From: Symbiodinium natans
Lineage: Eukaryota; Sar; Dinophyceae; Suessiales; Symbiodiniaceae
Length of the DNA stretch: 64,000 bases
Direction of reading: 5' to 3'
Assembly (NCBI GenBank): GCA_905221605.1
Contig: CAJNDS010002343.1
Span: 415,583-479,582 of the forward strand
In this document: positions 31,769-44,954 of the stretch, piece after piece
Layout of the letters: every line of letters begins with the position of its first letter
How positions within the stretch are numbered: the stretch's first letter is position 1
The notes under the pieces: model-generated
The model's database searches: none
What the model saw: only the letters and a program-made list of their open reading frames with translations
Told to the model about the DNA's origin: nothing
Made by a program: the position numbers and the translations under genes

Positions 31769-32209
31769 TCCTAGGTGGGAAGCACAAGCGGCATGGACTT
31801 CTGACAGCTTGCCAGCATCAACTCTCAAAAAGAAGCTTCACGATCGCGTGGCAATCCGAACATGCGCTCCCATGCCTGCACCGGCATTGACGATGCTGTT
31901 TGTACAGAATCTGCCAGGTCTTGCTGCAGGTGTAGCAGCTGTAGGAAGAATGTCAAAGAAAAGGACCATGACAGTTTCAGCTGAGCCTGCAGTCGTCAGC
32001 CAGCTTCAAAAAAAAACTTCAAACCGCTTATGCACCAGCCTCAAAAACCCCTTAAAGACCCAAGGCTAGACTCTCCAAAGGCCACCAAAAAGCTGTGAAG
32101 ACCCTAGTGCCCCAAATAATGTTTGGACTCTGGCGGCTTCCTGATAGGCTTTCTTACCTGAATGCTCGAACACTGCAAATAGCCCAGTATTTAGTCTGGG
32201 TTGTGCTTT
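31769..32209. other. No gene recognised
   Basis: One plus-strand frame (31809-32069, includes AALTMLF-type hydrophobic residues then Lys-rich) has no splice or motif support. Confidence 0.35.
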
Positions 32210-32345
32210 GGGATAACTTGTCATGTCCCTTTTTTTCTTGAGAATTGGGAAACTATTCAAATAATTCTCAAGGGGTTTAACAATCCTTAAATGAATTTTG
32301 AACCCCAACAGCAACTGTTTGGGGATAATTCTCAATTCCCGAACA
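32210..32345. mobile_element. Possible inverted-repeat element (family D, single copy)
   Basis: CTTGAGAATTGGGAA at 32238-32252 pairs with ATAATTCTCAAG at 32260-32271. The latter motif recurs as ATAATTCTCAATTCCC at 32325-32340. TTTGGGATAACTT at the left and TTTGGGGATAATTCT at the right suggest repeated arms. Only one copy was seen, so its mobility is an inference. Confidence 0.4.
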
Positions 32346-32349
32346 ACCT

Positions 32350-32388
32350 CAGGGTTCAGGGTTTAGGGTTTGGGGTTTAGGGTTTAGG
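32350..32388. repeat. Short telomere-like (TTTAGGG) array
   Basis: Five units including a GGGTTTGGGG variant, on the plus strand. Confidence 0.85.
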
Positions 32389-33331
32389 CAAAAGGGCAAC
32401 ATGGGCAACCTATTTTTCAGCCAGCTCCTGAACCAGGTAGGATTTGGCCGTGATCTGGCTGACCTGGGGATCAGAGTAAGTTTACGCACGACCGCAAGCC
32501 TGGCAAGTGCGCGCGTGTCAAGCTTATGGCTGGTTTGCCTTGTAACTTGGTTGTCATGACCCGAACGTGGCTAATGTCGTCTTCCTGCACTCATGAGGGT
32601 TCTCCCTGGCAGGAGTTCGCGGTTCAGTTCTCGCACAGAGGTTTACGGCCACGATGAAGTAAGGTGCCAGGTGAAGGATTCTCAATGATTCAGCCTAAGC
32701 TCGAGGGTCATAGGTGTTTTTTCCGACGAAAAGTTGCTATTGCTCTACGCGTATGTCGTTCTGTTTGGTGAAAAGTCGATAATCTGGCTACTTTCCTCGT
32801 TGGCATAATCTACCACTACTCTCTGATGTCGACCCTGGAATCTTTGGAGTAAGTTTGGACCGTTCCCCAGTTGAGATTTTTTGACAAAGTCTACCGAGTT
32901 GGCTGCTTGTCTCACGGTCGTGCGTGTTGCTACGCGTTGGGTTTCGGGCTTCCTCCCTCATGCAAAAACTCAGCGAACATGTTTTGTCACCTGGAGGACA
33001 ACCTTTGCAAGTGCTGTTGGAGCTCGCGCTTGGTTTGGGACAGGTGGGCCGGCGCGCTTCCGCGGACCATGTGTTTTTGAATCGACAACTGAAAACAGGT
33101 TCAGGGTTTGCGACTGTGCCGCGCAGCAGCCTGCGGCAGCAATGAGGCTTGGTACATGCCATGCCGCCAGAAACTGCTAAGGGCTAAGGTTAACCTTCGT
33201 GCTCCCTTTGCTTTTTGCTGAGATTGTGGTTGTTTTCTGGAGGGCGTCCTCTGGCTTGCCGATTCACAGAGCGCCACGCCCACAGAGCAGACGGAGGTGT
33301 TAAGACGGACAGTCTACACTCGTATACTGGA
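32389..33331. other. No gene recognised
   Basis: Three overlapping frames of 69-124 codons lie at 32788-33180, one of them on the minus strand (Lys/Pro/Cys-rich). There are no splice-supported exons. Confidence 0.3.
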
Positions 33332-33440
33332 GCACGACTTGAGATGTTCCCCCTTAGAACTATAGCACTCCTTAATAGGGATCATCATAGGGGGTTAAAG
33401 GACTCTTAGTACTATAAGGGGGAACATCCCAAAGCATGAC
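33332..33440. mobile_element. Family B element, copy 3
   Basis: Ends GAGATGTTCCCCCTTAG and ATAAGGGGGAACATCCCAAA, with inner CCTTAATAGGGATCATCATA. The flanks GCACGAC (33332-33338) and GCATGAC (33434-33440) look like a 7-bp target duplication with one change. Confidence 0.75.
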
Positions 33441-35276
33441 ATAATTTTCTGTTTCGTTTGAGGTTCATGCAATCAGCCTCGAGTCTGGCAGTGTCCCCAA
33501 GATGTTTGTGGACTCAGCACATGAAGTGGGTGTGAGCTGCTTTTGCGCAGCTTCCCAGGAGACATCCGCGCAACGTTCGTTGCAGATCTTCCAGAGTCAG
33601 GACGGCAGCTTAAAGCAGCAACGTGTCATGTGCGCCTCAGCTTCAACCCATGGAACTGTTTGTTGCGGGATTTTGCAAAGCAAGGGCGAGAAGAGGGAAG
33701 AGGGAGCTGTTTGTACAAGACAAGAACGCTTAGGGCATGCTATTAATGGTTGTTGTTTTGCATCTCTGCTTCTCTGACATGTCAAGACAGGAAACCGGAG
33801 CAACATGATGCCAGTGCCGTGGCTTGCTTTGGCTTGGCTACTTTCTGAACTCTTTTCTTCCTTGCTTTTGCCAAGCGGGTGGAAGGGGTCCCCGCCCCGA
33901 CTTGCAAAAATGGTGCTTGCCGTATGTGCTCCCCTAAAACTGCATCGGATGTGGCTTGGGTTCGGCTGCGTTTGTGCACGACACCCTCTACTACATGTGC
34001 CGTGGTTTGCGGTGGAGAGAGTGTGTTTTGGTGTTGCCTTCCTCTGTGATGTGGTTCGGGGAAGCGCACATTTCGTTTTTCTATGGGCATCTCAAGAACA
34101 CGTTGAGCCGAATGCCCAGCCCGTGCTGAGCAGTTAAAGGCTTGCTTGTGTCATACAAGTCTTGAAGAGATGCAAGTAGTTGCGTTTTGAAGCAATGTGT
34201 GCACCGAAGTGCCACATGTCAACCACTTTTGTGGAATGCGGCCAGCCCAAGCCGACATGGACTTACTGTTAAACATCAACAACAAGACCCCCTTCTCTGC
34301 AAGTTCGAGAAATGCGCTTTTTGTTGCTCAGCTTCGTAGTTGTGTGATCTTCGTTTTAGTTGCAGATGTTTTCCAAGTTTCAAGCTCGTGTCTTTTTTCT
34401 TCCGGGTCCTGGCTTTGTGTGAAGGTGGCAGCTGGTTACGTAGTCACGTAGCAATGCTCAGGTGGCGGAGATTGAAGGAAGCCGTTTACAGGGCACGAAC
34501 ATTCCATCGCTACCTATGCCAGCTCGACGCTCTCTTTTCACAATCAGACAGATCTTTGGAATGGGCATGTCGAACAAACCAAGCTTTTAGCTAAAGTGCC
34601 GTTTGTAGGATCCAGGGCCAATACATCCCAAAGCACTTTGTGAGGAGCGCGCTTGGTCGCCCTGAGTGGCAACAGCTCCCATCTGGCCGCGGGCTCGGCC
34701 TAGTGATGGTAAGGTGCCCAAGAGCAGGTGTGTAGGTGCATGATAAGAGCAGCAGCAGCCGAGCGCATATCTCAAAGGTTGCCTTCCTGGTCCGAGATGG
34801 CATGGAGCCTCAACTAGCTTTGGCCTCAGGTTGAGCAGAAAAGGTTGCGACAGCTTGGGTCTAGCAAGCAGAACGTGTCAGGTCGCAGCACCATACCCAG
34901 CCCTACCTCGCTCGTCTGCGCTGGAGCTTTAAGTGTTGACGTAGGCAGATGCACGTTAGTTTTTTCCGCTGCATCCATGGTCAAATCATGGAAGCACTAA
35001 TCTGACTAATCCGACTGATGCGGCTGCTGTGCAAGCCTATCCCTGCAGCCCTGCCATCCCGCAGCAGAAAAAATGCTGGCCTTCCTTTATCTCCCTAGAT
35101 GTTTGCAGATCTTACATGTGGCGGAAACTGCTCCGTGCAATGGAAGCTTTGAAAGGCAGCAGAGTCAGTGCGAGCGTGTGCGAGCGTGTCCCGGCTTGAG
35201 CATGCATGCGCAATCATCGGCAGCTCCAATACTCCATCACCTGGTCCAATCACCATCTTCCTAACGCAATCTACCC
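33441..35276. other. Unassigned stretch with coding-like pieces
   Basis: A plus-strand segment after a TTCCCAG acceptor at about 33553-33559 reads FVADLPESGRQLKAATCHVR and has a possible donor near 33690. A 110-codon plus-strand frame at 33805 begins with a signal-peptide-like hydrophobic stretch (MPVPWLALAWLLSELFSSLL), with an equally long minus-strand frame opposite. Nothing firm lies from 34140 to 35270. Confidence 0.3.
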
Positions 35277-35646
35277 TTGCAAGAAAGCCCGGATATCGAA
35301 CAGCAACAAGCAGACAAGCTAGAAAAGCCATCGTCGTTGGTCGGCCATGACGGAACCTCAAGCCAACGAGGACCAACGGGGCTGAGCATCGGCATGGAGA
35401 TGCCCATGTGCTGTGAGCCGGCTTTCCAGCCGAAGCGCCTGCCCCCAGACTTCGCCATCTCTCCGGGACGACCGTGGGGTTTATGAATTGTCGGGTCATG
35501 TCGGGTCAGCTATCGAGATCCATCTAGCAGACGTTGTGGACGCGTTCCTTGCTGATGAGGTCCCATGGCTCGCCAGAGAAATGCGGCAGGCCTTGGCTCA
35601 TGCTTCGGCTTGTCTTTTGCCCAACGGATTCCCGAGTGTTAAGTAG
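35277..35646 (+). CDS. Candidate exons upstream of the SAM-like gene
   Basis: The first segment (35277 to about 35482) reads SPDIEQQQADKLEKPSSLVG and RPTGLSIGMEMPM-type sequence, then FQPKRLPPDFAISPGRPWG. The second (from about 35514) reads AIEIHLADVVDAFLADEVPW and LAREMRQALAHASACLLPNG, and stops at 35644-35646. They join in phase if a 31-nt GT-AG stretch, itself a tandem TGTCGGGTCA duplication, is removed. Whether they belong with the gene at 36285 is not known. Confidence 0.42.
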
Positions 35647-36284
35647 AAGTGCTCTCGGGGTCCTTCACAGGCCTGCGCCGAGGCTCAGGCGATGCGGACA
35701 GGCCCTGCGCAGCTCTTGATGTCTGACAATGTCTGACGATGTCACGCACAGCGCCACTGCCTTGCCTCCATGTTGTACATCCCGCTCAAGGCAATCAGGC
35801 TCCGGTCATCCTAGGTTGAATCTTACTCTAGCAGACGGTTCTTCGCCCCTTGGCCGATGATCCGCATGCCGAGGAGCGAGCTTGGCTGAGTTTGGGGCAC
35901 AGGCTCTCCATGTGCCATTCTTGCATGTCAGGAGCTTGGCATGATGGATGTTGCAATCGACGAGTTCTGCGACTTTCTCTCTTTGCCGCCTAGATTCCAG
36001 AGGAAAACGGTGGTGTGATGTCTTGAAGACCCCCCTACGATGGCATTCAGCGCCATCAATGCAGCTAAGGCGCGGACTGCCGTACTGGATCATCGATCAG
36101 ATAAGGCTTGGTCTTGCGGACACCGTGGACACCCCTGCCCAGGACGTGTTCAATCGTGTTCTACTTAAGTCATGTCAAGCCTCTTGGACTCATAGTTTGT
36201 TGGCCGAACACTGAGAGTAGCAGGAGCTTGCTCAAGCAAGATGCTTTGGAAGAAGTGGCTCGGGTGTCTCTGGTGAAACAGCAG

Positions 36285-38482
36285 GGGAGAAGCTCACCAG
36301 CGATGGGCTCGCTCTTCTCGGCATTGCGCATCCTCTTCATCGCCGTAGGATTCTGCGGGAGCTACAGTGCTTTCACCAGCTGAAGAGCCCAGATTGCCTG
36401 GCACAGACCGAACGCAGCGTCCATCCGAACTCCCCAAGTTCCGCATCACAAGGCTCACAGGGACGTAGAGACCTGCGAGACTTGCAAGAGCTGTGTCTGA
36501 AGCGTCCACGGCGGTTTGCACGACGCCGTTCCTTCGTGCAGGACATGCGATGGCCGTTCCTTTTGATTGAGTGCTTCCCAGAAGCTACAAAGCATCACTG
36601 CAAGGCTCCTGCCACAACCTCGTCTGATGCCGCAGTCCCTGCAGTGCGTTCACATGCTCAACGGCGACAGATGAAGCTCTCAACCCTGACATCCGAGAGC
36701 ACCACAAAGCCCGACGCAGCACCTGAAACTCCGCAGACTCCACAGACACAGAGCTCTGCAAAAGCGGAGGTTCAGAGTGCGGGGCTCGGTGAGACGGGTG
36801 ACGCGAGTGACACGGGCGACACAGGCGACACGGGCGACCCGTGCGACACGGGCATGGAAGATGATGGGGAGGATTCAGAGGGCAATAACGGCTGGCAAGA
36901 GTGGCTTCAGAGCCGCTTGCATTCCTGGGGCATGCTGTCACTTGTGGATGAAGTCATTCATGCGGCCTGCAGTGGAGATTTGTCCGCCTGCACAGACATG
37001 ATGGAGAAGGTGGCGGTGCACGGAGAAGAATTTGAACAGTCTTTGGCAAAGACGCCGCTCCCTTCATACGTAAATACAATTCTTCCTATGCCACCGCACA
37101 TCGTCGCACCAAGCAATATTTGGGATTGGCTCCTTTGGCGGGTGGAATTGCTGGAGGACGCCGAATATCGGGTGACGACACTTCTCGGCAAGGCCTCAAC
37201 CCTGGTGGATTCCGTCATGGGGGCATCTTTACGAGGCCCTATGCGTAGCGACTCTATGAAGCATCCCCATTCGAGCTCCACAGACAGGCGCCGAACTCTC
37301 AATGTCAAGAAGCTCATGCAAGGGATGCAGACATTACAAGCTCCGGAAGCCCTGGCAAGGAGCAACAGCAACATCAGCCAACCCCCAAGGAACAGCAGCT
37401 TCAGCAGTCAGGCCCCAGGAAGGAGCAGCAGCGTCAGTAGCAACCGCAGCCAAACCACCGACGGCAACGCGCCGGAGAAGTCCAGCAACCAGTCAGGATT
37501 CCACAGGTTCAAGAAAATCGCCGGACTGGTTCTCTCCCACGTGCGGGCAAAGAAACAGGACGGCATGGTATTGAACACGAAGCTTCTCACATGCATATCC
37601 ATGCAAACGAAGGTCACACAGACGCAAGATGAGCTAGCGGCGCTCATCAAGGAAGTGGATGACTGGCCACCCCTCATCAGCCAGACCCGAAGTAGTTGCG
37701 ATGACATGCAGAGCCGCCTGCGCGAGGCCTCGCAGACCCTCTTCGAGCGCTTCGTCGACCTGCGGCAGCACGTAGAAGTCGAGCTGCGCGAGGTGACGCT
37801 GGGTGATCAGGGGATCGTGGACTGCCCTTTGCTCGAGAGCAAGATCATCGACGTCCAGCGCGAGCTCTCAAGCTCGCTGCTGCTGGGCGAGTTTGCGCTG
37901 CAGAGGGCAGACCAGCTTGGTGTGAGCCTTGGTAGCCCAGTGGTGCCCTTTTCCCCCTTTTTTTTTTGATTCTGGGTTCCCTTCTTCAAAATAACCAAGC
38001 CCAAAAAAAAAAGGTGCCCTTTATTATCATATGCTTCCTGGGCCACCCCAAGGAGCTTGAGAGCTCAAGGCCTGGAGGCGCCACCAAATCCCTGGGAAGG
38101 CTGCGTGCAGCTCGTGGAGCCCCCCTGGGAGGGAAGCTTCCTACGGGCCCTGAGGAAGCTCGAGCCGCTGCGGCGGAACTTGAACGTGCGCAGGCACGGC
38201 ACGGCCTACGTGGAGGTGGCCCACACAAGGTCGGAGAAACGAAGGACCTTTCCTCAAAAGACTCCCAGAAGCATAGGCTAAACCCTAAACCCTAAATCCT
38301 AGGCCCTAGACCCTAAACCCTAAACCCTAAACCCTAAACCCTAAGCCCTAAACCCTAAACCCTAAACCCTAAATCCTAAACCCTAAACCCTAAACCCTTC
38401 TAGGCCTGCCTTGTTGAAGTTTCTGCGGCAGGACCTTGCAGGCGCCACCGAAGCAGCTGCGGCCGGGGATGTCCATTCCTGA
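36285..38482 (+). CDS. Large protein with SAM-like segment, Ser-rich linker and C-terminal helical region
   Basis: Exons 36285-37931, 38070-38229 and 38404-38482 have matching phases. The introns are 138 nt and 174 nt, both GT-AG. The first exon is unusually long, with 549 open codons. It opens with LTSDGLALLGIAHPLHRRRI then LRELQ, which fits the C-terminal half of a SAM domain (protein or RNA interaction). A GDTGDTGD low-complexity run follows, then a folded-looking region (IWDWLLWRVELLEDAEYRVT), a Ser/Asn-rich linker, and a helical region with TQTQDELAALIKEVDDWPPL. The second exon adds EAPPNPWEGCVQLVEPPWEG. The last adds PALLKFLRQDLAGATEAAAA and stops at 38480-38482. Upstream exons carrying the first SAM helices were not identified. 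The family is otherwise unrecognised. Confidence 0.68.
38279..38399. repeat. Telomere-like (CCCTAAA)n array forming most of an intron
   Basis: About 17 CCCTAAA units with a few CCCTAAG/CCTAGG variants take up 121 of the 174 bases of intron 38230-38403. The array runs straight into the CCCTTCTAG acceptor. Confidence 0.96.
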
Positions 38483-38663
38483 AGAGCTGCTGACACGGCT
38501 AAGCAGTAGATAGAATAGAGGCCTGTCTTCTTCTTGGGTTGCGGGTTTAGGCTAACTGCAGAAGGCCCTTCTGGGGCAGTGTCCCCTGAAGTGCAGGGGA
38601 TGGGAGCCAAAATGGCTTCCGGCCCAGAAGGCTTCAAAGCAGTTTGTCGTTTGCTGCGCGTGG

Positions 38664-40520
38664 TCAATGCACACTTCTTGTTGTTGCTTCGTCGGATGGT
38701 GCAGTTAGGTGGGATGTAGTAGCCTGGGATATGTAATCGAGCGTGTCCTGTTTCGACCGCTGATAGCTTTCTAACTGCTCGCTAAAATTGCTGAGTGGTG
38801 CACGCAGCTTGTCCAGAATGCTGCAAAGCTTGAAAGCCTGAAAACTCGCAGTTTCAGTGCGCGCTCGGCTGAAGGCGACCCAGCCGAACACAGTACAGAC
38901 AGACGAGCCAGCCAAGGAGCCTTGATAAGGCCGAACGAACTTCATGGTGCCACCCCGGCATGCAAAGAAAACACATGTTCGTTATGTCGAGACAAGATTG
39001 CTAGCTGCAAGCATCATGTTCCAATTTTCTGCGGTTCGGGGAAGTGTGGACGAGACTTTTGTGGGTGACATCAGCAGGCTCAGACGCAAAGCACGGGCTG
39101 TGGCATGGCATTCGTAGCCGCAGAGGTATGCTAGTGTGCAAAGATGTGTGAAGGCCTGATCTCCGACAAAAGTGGGATCATGGCAACGGACATGGGTACT
39201 CGCAGACAGCATCGGAAGACTCGAGACGAAAACAGCAAAAATAGTAAAAATGGTAAAAATAGGAAGAAAAAGAAAATATAGTAAAATAGTAAGAAGTAGT
39301 AAAAAATAGTAACAATAGTAAAACCGTATGAAGTTTAGGCGGCTTCCGGACATCGCGTGCGGTCTGTAGCTGGGGCCTTGAGCACGCGGATGACGTCTGC
39401 CGGACATCCCCTGGATTTCTGGAAAGTCATGTAAGGGCTCTACATGGGCCTGCGTGTCTCTCACCACGGCTGCTCGGCTCCGAAAGAACAGCAGGAAGGC
39501 AAGCATGTTTCCGAGAGCTTCCCAGGAAGTGTGCGCATGCTCCGTGCTGATCTGGTGCCCAACTAAAGAAAAAGCACTCCCGAACCCGAAGCCCGAAACC
39601 CTAAACCCTAAACCATGAACCCTGCGCAGTGACCCCCCCAAAGATGTGCAAAGGCTATGGCACTCTGCCGGACAGACTCGACGCTGTGGAGCCCTTTGTC
39701 CGAGAGCTGTTCGAGGTGGGCATGGACATCATTCGGGATGTTGTGCAGTTCTTCAGCATTTAGCGGCCACTCAGGGACATGAAGAGGACGCAATGTGAAC
39801 TTGTTCAGCTGGGCTCCAGGCGCTGGCAAATAGAAAGCATGGCTCAAGTGAAAGGCCCTCCAGGCCCGTGAAAAATCAAAATTCGGCCAAGCAGATGTGG
39901 ATGACACCAGGTCAGAACTGATGCCCGTTCGCAGAAGCTTGTCTTGGGGCCGTGGGCGTGTGAACTTGGGGTTGTTGTTTATAGCCAGTTTGCAAGTGTG
40001 CTAAGCTGGGAGATGTACCGGTAACGGAGAACTGAAGCTGGGAAATGTGCAAAGCATGGAGGAAAGTATCACTGCGTGTTCTCCTGCCTGCTGACGCATC
40101 ACATAGCTTGCAAGACATGGTTTGTATGGCGCTCCAGCTTGATGCGGCTGCTCTTGAGCGTGCGTGCTAGCGTGTTTTCAGGAGCTTCGAACTCGCTGTG
40201 AAGAGGAGAGAATGCAATATGTGCCCCGGCTTCAGAAATCTGCCAAACATGGCCCCGCAGCCGGATTCTTGATGTTCTGAGGCTCTTGCTGGCCAGACGC
40301 CGTCCCCGCACAAAGCGAACTTTTGGCTGGCGCACACGGACCCCGAAAGAATCTCGAGCCACTGGCTGCAAGGGTAAATGCCTTTGGACCACTCCTCTGA
40401 CACAAGTGCCATCTGCAAGGTTATGTCTTCAAGTCGCGGTTGTTTCTCCAGGGTTTTGACGACTTCCGCTGCGGCAGTCAGATCTCCAAGGACTGGCTTC
40501 TTTTGGCCAATGACCCGAAA
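38664..40520 (-). CDS. Unrecognised multi-exon minus-strand gene
   Basis: Exons in transcript order: 40520-40404, 40365-40108, a probable short unplaced exon, 39917-39634, 39562-39406, 39198-38994 and 38939-38664. All the placed junctions match in phase. Introns are 38, 71, 207 and 54 nt plus one unresolved. Segments include GDLTAAAEVVKTLEKQPRLE, FGVRVRQPKVRFVRGRRLAS, WPNFDFSRAWRAFHLSHAFY, HVPEWPLNAEELHNIPNDVH, SWEALGNMLAFLLFFRSRAA, DPTFVGDQAFTHLCTLAYLC and NFSEQLESYQRSKQDTLDYI. The product is at least 430 residues, mixed alpha/beta in feel, and of no family I know. It converges with the SAM-like gene, the two stops lying about 180 bases apart. The first visible exon starts directly at a TTTAGGG array, so the start codon lies upstream or in another exon. 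Confidence 0.6.
39232..39330. repeat. A-rich AAAATAGTA microsatellite in an intron
   Basis: Tandem AAAATAGTAA/AAAATGGTAA units within intron 39199-39405 of the minus-strand gene. The antisense Phe/Tyr/Leu-rich frame is not coding. Confidence 0.85.
39598..39625. repeat. Short telomere-like units in a 71-nt intron
   Basis: CCCTAAACCCTAAACC on the plus strand, plus diverged units from 39585, inside the minus-strand intron 39563-39633. Confidence 0.8.
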
Positions 40521-40522
40521 CT

Positions 40523-40650
40523 ACACCCTAAACCCTAAACGCTAAACCCTAAACCCCAAACCCCAAACCCCAAACCCCAAACCCCAAACCCCAAACCCCA
40601 AACCCTAAACCCTAAACCCTAAACCCTAAACCCTAAACCCTAAACCCTAG
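40523..40650. repeat. Telomere-like array between divergent exons
   Basis: About 18 units: CCCTAAA at both ends and a central block of CCCCAAA variants. The left edge supplies a GTGTAG acceptor for the minus-strand exon starting at 40520. The right edge supplies a CCCTAG acceptor for the plus-strand exon starting at 40651. Confidence 0.96.
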
Positions 40651-41066
40651 GCATGGCAAACGCTGCTGCCCAGTTCTTCTGAGGAGCAATTGCGCTTTGC
40701 AGTGCTGGTGCAGCACTTTGCCTCGCAGGATACACTGGATTTCCAGCGAACTCGCACTGAAAGAATGCACGATGATGTGTTTGAAGGTGCCCAGGTTTGG
40801 ATTCAGTCTGGCAGAGCCTGCTGTGGACGGTTGTATCGTTGTGGTGCATTTTGGTTCCTTTTGGTGCCTTTTGTTGAACACGACACATCACATCACAGCA
40901 CCAAGCGACATGGCCACTTGACAAGGTGTCCTCACGCAAGGCGTCAATACGCAACTCATGACGGACGCTCATCGCGCCGAGTGGGCCGTGGATGGGGCAG
41001 CCTTCGTCTTCTCTGACAGTGACAGGGATGTGCAGAATGATGAGGCGTTGGGAATCAGCATTTTGG
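40651..41066 (+). CDS. Two phase-matched exons of an unrecognised plus-strand gene
   Basis: Exon 40651-40786 (CCCTAG acceptor, GT donor) reads SSEEQLRFAVLVQHFASQDT then DFQRTRTERMHDDVFE. It joins across a 154-nt intron to exon 40941-41066 (GVNTQLMTDAHRAEWAVDGA, then FVFSDSDRDVQNDEALGISI). The codon split is G|GC. The continuation would cross the CA block. The product is soluble and acidic. Family unknown. Confidence 0.55.
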
Positions 41067-41189
41067 GTTCAGGGGGCTGTGCTACATCTTTCGGTCTGTA
41101 GTGGTCGTGGATGTCACAGCATGCCGCATATCACCAAAGCTGGCTGATGACTACTTGACCACCCATCCGACGCACATGTGCGCACATAC

Positions 41190-43470
<2,281 letters not shown>

Positions 43471-43949
43471 TCTTTCAAACCCTGCACCCATCCCGGTTTT
43501 GGTTTTAAGACGGACAAGCTGCAAGCGTACCGTATAAGGCAAGATCATGCCATGAAGACAGGACGTTTTAAGCATTGAGTACGAATGCTTGCTGCCTGCC
43601 CAACCCCTCATACGAGCGCAATGTGTGCAGATGGACGAGGCCCGACCCAACCCCGTTTTTTGTGTTTAACACCGTGCAAACTGCAAACTTGCTTTTAGGC
43701 GGAAAATCGTTGAACACGCGAATCCTTTCTTCTCCCCTGCGTTTGGGCAAATTGGGGGGGGGGGGGGGGAGGCTGGCTGCTGTGCAAGCTCCAGGCTTGC
43801 CTGATGAAGAAAGAAGATCATGCCATGAACTAGGGATGTGGGTTTACAACATGCGACTCCTTTCCCAAACCGTTAAGAATATTGTAATTGCTAGGATTTG
43901 GAGCGCTTTGGAGCTGGCCTAACTTACATAAACAGTCTTCTTTACCTAC
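43471..43949. other. No gene recognised; contains a G17 tract
   Basis: A plus-strand frame (43575-43922) runs through a G tract at about 43755-43771. No splice-supported exon was found. Confidence 0.35.
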
Positions 43950-44268
43950 CCAGGAGATGGAAATTTGGAAAACAAGACAAGTTACAAGCCTTCTGTACCA
44001 GAAACCCTGCAATTGCCATCAGCTTGAGCCAGACCTAAGAAAAGGAACACACAGAAAATGTGTTGAAATGAAGTGCCATTTCTCCGTGACCCTGCAGGAA
44101 AGGAAGCAAGCCCTTCTCGATTTTCGCATGGAGCTGGCGCCCCTCTGGTGATAGGCTTTCCTTGAAGTGCATGCATGCCCCAAATTCAATCAGGTTACGG
44201 CCCTGGAGCAGTTCCTCATCGACTTTTGCAAACGGCGTCAGCTCACAGAACATGGCACATTGTGCCTC
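43950..44268 (-). CDS. Two phase-matched minus-strand exons, unrecognised
   Basis: Exon 44268-44092 (59 codons, phase 0 at both ends) reads EAQCAMFCELTPFAKVDEEL, then QGRNLIEFGACMHFKESLSP and KIEKGLLPFLQ. After a 57-nt GT-AG intron, exon 44034-43950 reads VWLKLMAIAGFLVQKACNLS. The GGCTCAAG seen here is part of the coding sequence and not a leader relic. Confidence 0.52.
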
Positions 44269-44876
44269 CTCCAAGCCGTTACAACCCAAATGTCGTGGCT
44301 TGGCTTTGGCCAGTGGAGGGCGTCCTCGGCATGAGTCATGAATGCTTTGGCAACCAGGCAGTGTGGATTGGCCAACCTGGATCGCTGCTCCAGAGCAGGT
44401 TGGGATCACATGCACGGCACGTCATTCAGTGGCTGACGATAAAGGTCGGGGAAGAAGCTTTGTGAAAGGGTCTTGCTTGCTGAAAGGGTGGGTTTTCAGG
44501 CGAGTACATGGTGGGTGGAGCACGTCTCAAGCAACACGTGAATTACAACATCTCGTGCGACTCGGCCCATGACCATGCAAAGGCTTGCTGTGAGCAGTGT
44601 ATATGCGTAAGGAATTGTTGTGGGTTCAGGGCAGAGGGCATGACGCTTTTCTTATTGCGAAGCAGGTGGCACAATGCCCGAGCTGCTGAAGTAGAACTGA
44701 GGTATGGACGCCGGCCCATTGGGCGAGGCGCTAAAGCTGACACTAGGCTGCCTCAAGGAAGGCTTTCAGTTCATCCAGCGGACGGTGCAAGATCATGCTG
44801 ACGATGCCATGGGCGACGATATCTCAACACAAGGCGCGCTAACAGCTGGTCATGCAGCAACCCATGCAGCTGTGGT

Positions 44877-44901
44877 TTAGGGTTTAGGGTTTAGGGTTTA
44901 G
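44877..44901. repeat. Short telomere-like (TTTAGGG)3 array
   Basis: Three to four perfect units on the plus strand. Confidence 0.93.
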
Positions 44902-44954
44902 TCCGGTTGTGAATAAGGTTGTGACCCATCTTCGCGGATGTACCAATGCGCCAC

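Noticed and set aside
31188-31770. His/Thr-rich and Cys/Val-rich frames of 90-160 codons
   Set aside because: Produced by the ACAAC/CACCA low-complexity repeat.
44020-44034. GGCTCAAG on the minus strand as another spliced-leader relic
   Set aside because: Only 8-9 bases match and they lie inside a well-supported coding exon (VWLKLMAIAG), so chance explains it.
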